A stretch of DNA of 15,395 nt from UBA4660 sp002405435 (GTDB lineage Bacteria > Bacteroidota > Bacteroidia > Flavobacteriales_D > Sanyastnellaceae): assembly GCA_036747335.1 (NCBI GenBank), contig DAIOCL010000062.1:1-15395 (forward strand), given 5' to 3'. Numbering within the stretch: the stretch's first letter is position 1; each line of letters begins with the position of its first letter. Position numbers and translations under genes: made by a program. Shown here piece by piece: positions 1 through 5,511 of this stretch. The notes below the pieces were generated by a model. The model had not been told where the DNA came from, made no database searches, and saw nothing but the letters and a program-made list of their open reading frames with translations.

Positions 1-1
1 C

Positions 2-1495
2 ACGGTGGGAATTACCGCTGAAAAAGATGCGGGAGAGCGCATAGCCCGCGGACCAGATTTTTTCAGTGGCCACGTCATGTTTCGCGGTAAACGCGGTCTG
101 CGTGCGCTGGTGGTGGGAGATTACAATGCCCAGTTTGGGCAGGGACTTACCTATTGGAGTGGCCTTGGTTTCGGAAAATCACCTTACGTAATTAACCTGA
201 AAAAAAATCCCCTGCAGCTCAGGCCCTACACATCGGTCGACGAAACCCGTTTTCTTCGCGGGGCGGCCGCCACACTGGGCAAGGATCATGTTGAACTGAC
301 GGTGTTCGGTTCATCAAAAAAGATCGACGGCAACCTCACCGTACCCGAAGACACCACGCTGACGGATGATGAGTTTACCATCACCTCTTTTCAGTCCAGC
401 GGTCTCCACCGAACAGAAAGTGAATGGGCAGACCGCAAGGTGATTTATGAAAACACGGCAGGTGCCAACCTGAGGTACAGCAAACGTTCGCTGAGTATCG
501 GTGTAACCGGTGTATACACAGCATTTGACCATGTCTTCACTCCAGGTGGACGCAGGTACCAGGCCTTTGATTTTTCAGGCAATGAAAACCTCAACATGGG
601 TGCCGACTACCAATGTGTGGTCAGGAACGCCAATTTTTTCGGAGAAATTTCCCGCTCCCGCAACGGGGCTGTGGCTGTGATTAATGGGGTAGTTGCCTCG
701 CTGCATCCCCGGCTCTCACTGGCGGTATTGTATCGCAATTTTCCGGCTGACTACCAGGCTTTGCAGGTCAATGTATTTGCCGAAAACAATGACAGGGCGC
801 GCAACGAGCGCGGTCTCTACCTGGCGGCGGAAACCAAGCTGGCAAACGCATGGACGCTGTCGGTCTATGCCGACCAGGTGCTGTTTCCATGGTTAACCTT
901 TAATGCAGATGCCCCCTCGCGGTTTACGGATTATTTCATGCAACTCAATTGCAAGCCCGATAAGAAGCATGAATTTTATCTGCGCTACCGTTGGCGCAGC
1001 AATGAGGCTAATTTCAACTCGGGTGAGCCCATTGACTATCCCATTGCCTATTTCCGGCACAATGTGCGCTTTCATGCCGCCTACACGGCACATCCGAATG
1101 TGCAGCTGAAATCGCGCTTTGAGTGGAACATGCGTAAACCGGAAAACGGCAGGTCCACAAATGGTTATTTGCTCTATCAAGACGTGATCTGGAAGAAACT
1201 GGGGTCTCGTCTTTCCCTTCAGGCGCGGTATGCGTTGTTCAATACGCCCTCCTGGGATGTGGCCATCTATGCCTATGAAACCGATGTACTTTACGCCTAC
1301 AGCATTCCGGCATATTCCGGCAAAGGCAGCAGGATCTATGCCATGGCCAAATGGGCGGCTACCCGGGGAATTGACGTTTGGTTGCGCTACGGACAGTGGT
1401 TGTATGATGACCGTTCGGTCATATCCAGCGGAAACACGCAGATCAATGCCAACCATAAACAGGAAATCCACGTCCAGGTTCGCTGGCAGTTTTAG
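2..1495 (+). CDS. Outer-membrane beta-barrel protein, C-terminal part (5' truncated by window edge)
   Basis: The frame is already open at the first bases, so the true start lies upstream; the GTG at 5 is only an internal codon. About 498 codons are visible. The sequence alternates hydrophobic and polar residues with many aromatic girdle residues, as in a large outer-membrane barrel, and ends in the aromatic-terminated strand QVRWQF, the usual C-terminal signal for outer-membrane insertion. The early stretch with GDYNAQFGQGLTYWSG and RPYTSVDE resembles, from memory, the barrel half of Bacteroidota proteins annotated as helix-hairpin-helix domain-containing proteins, whose HhH part is N-terminal and would lie outside the window. 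Substrate and function are unknown. Barrel assignment is fairly sure; the family name is a recollection that a profile search should test. The stop is TAG at 1493-1495. Confidence 0.8.
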   Translation, partial: TVGITAEKDAGERIARGPDFFSGHVMFRGKRGLRALVVGDYNAQFGQGLTYWSGLGFGKSPYVINLKKNPLQLRPYTSVDETRFLRGAAATLGKDHVELTVFGSSKKIDGNLTVPEDTTLTDDEFTITSFQSSGLHRTESEWADRKVIYENTAGANLRYSKRSLSIGVTGVYTAFDHVFTPGGRRYQAFDFSGNENLNMGADYQCVVRNANFFGEISRSRNGAVAVINGVVASLHPRLSLAVLYRNFPADYQALQVNVFAENNDRARNERGLYLAAETKLANAWTLSVYADQVLFPWLTFNADAPSRFTDYFMQLNCKPDKKHEFYLRYRWRSNEANFNSGEPIDYPIAYFRHNVRFHAAYTAHPNVQLKSRFEWNMRKPENGRSTNGYLLYQDVIWKKLGSRLSLQARYALFNTPSWDVAIYAYETDVLYAYSIPAYSGKGSRIYAMAKWAATRGIDVWLRYGQWLYDDRSVISSGNTQINANHKQEIHVQVRWQF

Positions 1496-1792
1496 GGTTT
1501 GGAAGGTGCCGCGCGCATCCTATGCCGTGTCAGGCAGCGGTCGGTCGAAGCCCGCCTGCGCGGGAAGATGCTCGCCACGAATGCCGCGCTGCCTGGCCAT
1601 GCAGCCTTGACCACCGCTTCAGGTTCTTAAAGAATGATAACACGTTCCGGGCGGGTTGAATATGTAAACCGTTAAAAATCAACTCAGTCGTTGGCACAAG
1701 CCACTTTTTCAGTGTGCGTCAGGCAACTTACCGGAAGCTACCGGAGTATTAGAGGCAGGGTACTTGATGTACCGCTGTCAAAACCTGCCAGA
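1496..1792. other. Intergenic region with small dyads and a direct repeat
   Basis: This 297-bp gap holds no credible gene. It contains short perfect dyads: CCCGC-CTGC-GCGGG at 1551-1564, GCTGC/GCAGC at 1588-1605, and GGTAC-TTGAT-GTACC at 1759-1773. None is followed by a T-run, so none is a typical rho-independent terminator. The first resembles palindromic REP-type units in general form, but no second copy was seen here. A heptamer TACCGGA is repeated directly at 1729-1735 and 1739-1745, a 10-bp period that could place two protein contacts on one face of the helix. No good match to TAnnTTTG was found, so the promoter of the next gene is not identified. Confidence 0.5.
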
Positions 1793-2116
1793 ATGAAAAA
1801 ACTGTTACTCTCCTTATTTGCCGCCGCACTCACCACAGCGGTTTGGTCACAGCACCCGGTCACAACGGCCTGGATAACCCCTAATCCGGTTGACAACGCC
1901 GCTGTCATTGCATTTGAACAACCGGTCGAGGAGCGCATCACGGTGGTGGTTAAAGACCTCACAGGAAAAATTATGTACACGACGCAGACCGATGCCGGTG
2001 CGGAGGGTGTCAGCCGCATACACATGAATCTCGAAGAACTTGCCAGGGGCATTTATATCCTGCAGGTGAGTGCATCAGGGGGCAAGATGAAAACCCTGAA
2101 ATTTCAAAAGAACTAA
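1793..2116 (+). CDS. Small secreted protein consisting of a T9SS type A sorting domain
   Basis: The protein has 107 residues. Residues 1-20 form a signal peptide (MKK, a hydrophobic core, then Ala-rich to VWSQ). From about residue 28 the rest matches the pattern of a Por secretion-tail / type A sorting domain: ITPNPVDNAAVIAF at the start, VVVKDLTGKIMYT in the middle, then LARGIYILQVSASGG and the basic end KTLKFQKN. In larger T9SS cargo this module is the C-terminal address for outer-membrane translocation; here it makes up nearly all of the mature protein. The open frame extends upstream to a TTG at 1691, but that extension has no secretion character, and the ATG at 1793 gives a clean signal peptide. 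No Shine-Dalgarno is seen, as is normal in Bacteroidota. Whether it is functional, a remnant of a larger protein, or a standalone adaptor cannot be told. Confidence 0.82.
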   Translation: MKKLLLSLFAAALTTAVWSQHPVTTAWITPNPVDNAAVIAFEQPVEERITVVVKDLTGKIMYTTQTDAGAEGVSRIHMNLEELARGIYILQVSASGGKMKTLKFQKN

Positions 2117-2134
2117 CCGCAATTCCTGCCGTTC

Positions 2135-2156
2135 GCCCGGCGGATATCACCCGGGC
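2135..2156 (+). terminator. GC-rich hairpin after the sorting-domain gene (weak terminator candidate)
   Basis: A perfect GCCCGG / CCGGGC stem (2135-2140 with 2151-2156) encloses a 10-nt loop, starting 18 bp after the stop codon. There is no T-run behind it, so intrinsic termination is doubtful; it could instead stabilise the 3' end of the mRNA. Confidence 0.3.
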
Positions 2157-2451
2157 TGCCTGCATCCTGTCGGTCAATCCGATGGTCAGGCCCCTTTGCC
2201 GAAACCTGCCTGCGACTGACAGGAGCACGGCGCAGGCGAATACCTAAACACCTCGGTTCGTGCGGGGGATCGCATCCGTCTTAATGGCTCATCAAGGGTA
2301 GTTTAACGGCAAAATGATTGCTCCTCGCTGGTTAGACCTGGTAGCTCTTCCCGCAGAAGGCCTGCGCACCCGTATGGTGCATTGCGGGTGCCGCGTTGAC
2401 CGGTGCAGCGCTGAATCGCATTTAACGAGGTGCAGAGCACCCAGAGGGCTG
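2157..2451. other. Non-coding stretch upstream of efp with clustered GGTGC/GCACC units
   Basis: With 2117-2156 and 2452-2479 this makes a 363-bp gap without a convincing gene. From 2366 to 2441 it carries a 7-bp perfect stem GCACCCG / CGGGTGC (2366-2372 with 2385-2391, 12-nt loop), a single CGGTGC at 2401-2406, and a tight hairpin GGTGC-AGA-GCACC (2429-2441). These form alternative pairings of the same pentamer. The stretch around 2296-2315 looks like the D-arm of a tRNA, but no tRNA can be folded from it. A structured leader, a small RNA or an operator cluster are all possible; no known RNA family was recognised. Confidence 0.35.
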
Positions 2452-2459
2452 TATATTCG
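2452..2459 (+). promoter_or_regulatory. Putative -7 box for efp (TATATTCG)
   Basis: This matches the Bacteroidota -7 consensus TAnnTTTG in five of six fixed positions and lies 20 bp before the efp ATG, giving a leader of roughly 14 nt. No clear -33 TTG partner was found. It is the best match in the gap, but chance is not excluded. Confidence 0.35.
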
Positions 2460-2479
2460 CGCCCCGAATTATTACTGCC

Positions 2480-3043
2480 ATGGCAACAACTGCAGATATC
2501 AGCAACGGATTGTGCTTTAAAATGGATTCCCACATTTGGAAAGTGGTTGAGTTCCTTCACGTAAAGCCCGGAAAAGGCCCTGCCTTTGTCCGCACCAAAC
2601 TTAAAAACCTCAACAACGGCAAGATCGTAGACCACACTTTCAACTCAGGAGTTAAGATTGACGTGGTGCGCATTGAGACCAGGGAATACCAATTTCTCTA
2701 TAAGGACGACAACTACAACTTCATGAATCTCGATGACTTCGAGCAGATTTCCATTCCGGAACACATGATCAATGCGCCTGAGTTTCTTAAGGAGGGCATG
2801 AAGTGTATCGTGCTCTTCAATACCGAGGACGATTCTCCGATGAGTTGTGACCTTCCGATGTATGTGGAATTCACCATTGTGTATACTGAACCGGGTATTA
2901 GGGGTGATACGGCGACCAATGCGATGAAACCTGCCCGCATCGACGTGGGGGTGGATGTCAGGGTGCCGCTCTTCATCAACGAAGGAGATACCATAAGGGT
3001 CGATACCACGACCGGAGCTTACCACGACCGGGTGAAAAAATAA
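2480..3043 (+). CDS. efp: Translation elongation factor P
   Basis: EF-P binds the ribosome between the P and E sites and relieves stalling at polyproline stretches. The 187-residue length is normal for the family. The three-domain layout is visible: an N-terminal KOW-like domain (about 1-62), a first OB domain (about 65-128) and a C-terminal OB domain (about 131-187), the last carrying the family signature region from YTEPGIRGD to GDTIRVDTTTGAY. The loop that reaches the tRNA reads HVKPGKGPAF with Lys32 at the tip, the position modified in lysine-type EF-Ps; no EpmA/EpmB or YmfI-type modification gene lies in this window, so its modification state is unknown. The ATG at 2480 gives a family-like N terminus; no Shine-Dalgarno is present. 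The gene appears monocistronic, with its own terminator at 3066-3093. Confidence 0.97.
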   Translation: MATTADISNGLCFKMDSHIWKVVEFLHVKPGKGPAFVRTKLKNLNNGKIVDHTFNSGVKIDVVRIETREYQFLYKDDNYNFMNLDDFEQISIPEHMINAPEFLKEGMKCIVLFNTEDDSPMSCDLPMYVEFTIVYTEPGIRGDTATNAMKPARIDVGVDVRVPLFINEGDTIRVDTTTGAYHDRVKK

Positions 3044-3044
3044 G

Positions 3045-3093
3045 GTGCAGTCTTTTGCACTGAGCAGGGGCGCCTTTCAGGCCGCCCCTTTTT
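3045..3093 (+). terminator. Rho-independent terminator of efp, with a small preceding hairpin
   Basis: The main stem AGGGGCG / CGCCCCT (3066-3072 with 3083-3089) is perfect, extends inward past one bulged C, closes a TTTCA loop, and runs directly into five Ts (3089-3093). A weaker stem GTGCA / TGCAC (3045-3049 with 3056-3060) precedes it immediately after the efp stop. The main hairpin is textbook in form. Confidence 0.88.
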
Positions 3094-3257
3094 GTTGACG
3101 GTTATGCCGGCCTCCTTTCTTCCTGCCATGTTGTGTGGTTACTGCCAGTCTATGACAAATGCTCCGCCTGCCGCCGGGTCGGCTCAACGATAGCCCGCTG
3201 TAAGTCTGATGCCGCGTCGGGCTTCAAAATCAACTACCTGCATTCGGCGTTTCGTTG

Positions 3258-3265
3258 TTCCTTTG
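3258..3265 (+). promoter_or_regulatory. Putative -7 box for the lpxD-like/phosphatase pair (TTCCTTTG)
   Basis: TTCCTTTG differs from TAnnTTTG only at the second base and ends 10 bp before the ATG at 3276, so the transcript would be nearly leaderless. It follows the efp terminator, as expected for a new transcription unit. No convincing -33 element was found. Confidence 0.4.
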
Positions 3266-3275
3266 CGGTCCTACG

Positions 3276-4202
3276 ATGAAACTGGATACGCCCCATACCC
3301 TTGCCGAGATTGCAGCGCTGGCCTGTTGTGAATTTGCCGGCGACGCGAACCTTGTTCTTACAGGCATTAACGAGATACACCGGGTCGAGCCGGGTGACAT
3401 CATTTTTACCGACCACCCGAAGTACTACGCCAAATCACTGCAGTCTGCCGCCAGTGTCGTTATTATCAACCAGCAGGTGGCGTGTCCGCAAGGCAAGGGG
3501 CTATTGTTTGCCGATGATCCCTTTGCGGTGTACAACAGGCTGACCCGTCATTTTTGTCCACCGCTTCCATTTACATCGGCGGAAGCACGGCAGGCAGTCA
3601 TCGGAAAGGGTTGCCATATTCATCCCTCTGCGGTCATCGGGCATAACGTCACCATTGGCAATGATTGTATTATTCACGCCGGGGTTGTGGTGGGTGACCG
3701 AACCCAGATAGGTGACCGCGTAATCATTCATGCCAATACTGTACTCGGTGCAGATGCATTCTACTACAAGGGCCGACCGACGGGCCGCGAAAAAATGTAT
3801 TCGTGCGGCAACGTGGTTCTCGAAGATGATGTCGAAATAGGGGCCTTGTGCACGGTGGACCGCGGCGTAAGTGCCGACACCCGCATTGGGGCCGGAACCA
3901 AACTCGACAACCATGTGCACATAGGACACGATACCCTCGTAGGCCGCAATTGCCTTTTCGCTGCCCAGGTAGGGCTGGCGGGTTGTGTGGTGGTGGAAGA
4001 CGATGTCGTACTTTGGGGACAGGTCGGGGTAGGCAGTGATGTGCGGATCTGAAAAGGGTCCGTGGTATTCGGACAAAGCGGGGTGTCGAAAGACCTTCCC
4101 GCAGGGCATCAGTATTTCGGAAGTCCTGCCGAAGAAGCCAGGACCAAGTACCGTGAGGTCGCGGCCCTGCGGAAAATGGCTGACAGTTATTCCTCCAGGT
4201 AA
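3276..4202 (+). pseudogene. lpxD: LpxD-like UDP-3-O-acylglucosamine N-acyltransferase, interrupted by an in-frame TGA at 4050-4052
   Basis: LpxD transfers a 3-hydroxyacyl chain from acyl-ACP to the 2-amino group of UDP-3-O-acylglucosamine in lipid A synthesis. The frame shows an N-terminal uridine-binding-type domain (about 1-100), then left-handed beta-helix hexapeptide repeats from about residue 108 (IHPSAVIGHNVTIGND and onward). It keeps the conserved CTVDRG segment (192-197) and NHVHIGHD (212-219), whose His218 aligns with the catalytic histidine of the family. After residue 258 (SDVRI) a TGA interrupts the frame. The same frame continues for 49 codons with clear LpxD C-terminal sequence (VVFGQSGVSKDLPAG, YFGSPAEEARTKYRE) to TAA at 4200-4202, so the intact length would be 308, normal for the family. 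A Gly codon GGA to TGA is the simplest change. The truncated product lacks the last helix coils and the C-terminal helix. Bacteroidota often carry a second LpxD-like paralogue, so this need not be the only copy. The start at 3276 was chosen over 3255 because MKLDTPHTLAEIA fits the family N terminus. Confidence 0.85.
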
Positions 4203-4211
4203 ACACAAGGT

Positions 4212-5390
4212 ATGTCGTCTGACCGGTTAAAGGAAAAAATTCAACAGCGCGATTTCAAGCTCAATTCGTTGCTCGAGATTGCCGTGGCCATCAATGGTAA
4301 CCTTCCCCCATCCGAACTGCTTGACCAGTACAGGAAGGTGCTCCGGCATAACCTCGGTGTGGAACGGCTCATGCTCTTCACCCGCGAGGAAAACTGGTCA
4401 TGTCTGATGCACTACGGCGCAGAGCACCACGAGGTGCCGCAGGTAAGCGACTTGAGCTACTTCTATGAAACGGGTGATTTTGTGATAGAAGTCCAGCATG
4501 AGGGCGAGCCCATTGCCTTTCTGCTGGCAGGCGATGTGAGCGAAGACAGAAAGATATCGCCCGTAATCAAGCATATGAAATTCATCAAGACCATCACCAA
4601 CCTGCTGGTCGTGGCGCTGCAAAACCATAAACTGCAGCAGGAGTCTTTCCGGCAGATCGAGGTGAAGAAGGAACTTGAGCTGGCCGCCGAGATGCAGTCT
4701 ATGCTGCTTCCTGCCCAACTGCCGAAGAATATAAATTATGAGGCCTCATGTTTTTACAAAGCCCACCAGCAGGTGGGTGGCGATTTTTACGACTTCACAG
4801 AACTGGGCGATGATGAATTGATGTTTTGTATGGCCGACGTCAGTGGCAAGGGACTGAGTGCAGCCTTTCTGATGGCCAATTTTCAGGCCTACCTGCGGGC
4901 ACTTTTCCTTTACCACCGCAAGGGTCTTGAAGCGATGATCCGCGAGTTAAATCAACAGGTCATGCTGAGCGCGCACGGTGAAAAGTACATCACGCTGTTT
5001 CTCGCCATCTACAACCGCAGAACGCGGCTGCTGCAATATGTAAACTGCGGCCACAACCCGCCCGTAATGGCTGATGCGCAAGGCCACACACAGTTGCTCA
5101 AGCTCGGCTCAATCGGTTTGGGTATGTTTGATACAATACCGCGCATTTCCGTCGGTGAGGTCAAGGTAGAACCCGGCTCCACCATCGTGTGTTATACCGA
5201 TGGTCTTGTCGAACCGGAAAATGAGCAAAAGGAAGAATTCGGAATTGAACGCCTTGAAAAGACGATTCTCGTCAACCAGCGGATGTCTACTTCAGACCTC
5301 AACACCATCATCGTGCAATCGCTCAACGAATGGAAGGGCGAAATGCCTTACACAGATGATTTGGCCATTCTCACCTGTCGTTTTTTCTGA
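4212..5390 (+). CDS. PP2C/SpoIIE-family serine phosphatase with N-terminal GAF-like domain
   Basis: Proteins of this RsbU-like class dephosphorylate phosphoserine/threonine, typically on anti-sigma-factor antagonists, in response to an input domain. Residues 1 to about 145 look like a GAF-type sensor followed by a helical linker (about 140-168, ending in the common LAAEMQSMLLP segment). The phosphatase domain carries the metal-binding motifs in order: QVGGDFYDF (Asp191), MADVSGKG (Asp209), NCGHNPP (278-284), YTDGLVEPEN (Asp330) and YTDDLAILT (Asp382/Asp383). No transmembrane segment or response-regulator receiver domain is seen, so it is probably cytosolic. The ATG lies 9 bp after the full-length lpxD stop, with a weak AAGG upstream, so the two are probably co-transcribed. 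The early TGA in lpxD leaves a long untranslated stretch that might reduce its expression. No STAS or anti-sigma partner is adjacent, so its target is unknown. Confidence 0.92.
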   Translation: MSSDRLKEKIQQRDFKLNSLLEIAVAINGNLPPSELLDQYRKVLRHNLGVERLMLFTREENWSCLMHYGAEHHEVPQVSDLSYFYETGDFVIEVQHEGEPIAFLLAGDVSEDRKISPVIKHMKFIKTITNLLVVALQNHKLQQESFRQIEVKKELELAAEMQSMLLPAQLPKNINYEASCFYKAHQQVGGDFYDFTELGDDELMFCMADVSGKGLSAAFLMANFQAYLRALFLYHRKGLEAMIRELNQQVMLSAHGEKYITLFLAIYNRRTRLLQYVNCGHNPPVMADAQGHTQLLKLGSIGLGMFDTIPRISVGEVKVEPGSTIVCYTDGLVEPENEQKEEFGIERLEKTILVNQRMSTSDLNTIIVQSLNEWKGEMPYTDDLAILTCRFF

Positions 5391-5476
5391 CCTGCAGCAC
5401 AATACCCCAGTAGGCATGTGCCCGGCTGGCCTGATTGGATCACCTCCAAACGATGTTAAATCAGCACTTGGGCAAG

Positions 5477-5506
5477 TTCGGGCCCACCTTGTTCCGCTTA
5501 CTTTCG
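5477..5506 (+). promoter_or_regulatory. Putative promoter of the Asp-box gene, possibly leaderless
   Basis: TACTTTCG (5499-5506) matches TAnnTTTG at five of six fixed positions, and TTCG at 5477-5480 could serve as the TTTG-like -33 element at an 18-bp spacing. Transcription would begin at or next to the ATG at 5512. A dyad ACTTG-GG-CAAGT (5466-5477) abuts the -33 position and could be an operator. Confidence 0.4.
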
Positions 5507-5511
5507 TATAG

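Noticed and set aside
1551..1564. CCCGC-CTGC-GCGGG palindrome as a REP element or CRISPR repeat
   Set aside because: Only one copy was found in the window and it has no flanking array or partner copy; kept only as a dyad in the intergenic description.
1606..1640. Sigma-70-like promoter (TTGACC and an AT-rich stretch near 1630)
   Set aside because: Spacing to any -10-like hexamer is wrong and Bacteroidota housekeeping promoters use TTTG/TAnnTTTG instead.
2289..2360. tRNA-like start (GGGTAGTTTAACGGCAAAAT resembles acceptor/D-arm)
   Set aside because: The D-arm can be drawn, but the next bases give no anticodon stem, there is no GTTCRA T-loop and no matching 3' acceptor strand. A tRNA covariance-model scan would settle it.
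2310..2360. SRP RNA-like string on the minus strand (ACCAGGTC followed by GGAGCA)
   Set aside because: The conserved core with a GNAR tetraloop between the two strands cannot be formed; the loop would be about 10 nt. Treated as coincidence.
4050..4052. TGA recoded as glycine, tryptophan or selenocysteine
   Set aside because: TGA serves as the apparent true stop of at least five other genes here (phosphatase, Wzz-like, both flippases, glycosyltransferase), and the position is a Gly in the family, not a Cys/Sec site.
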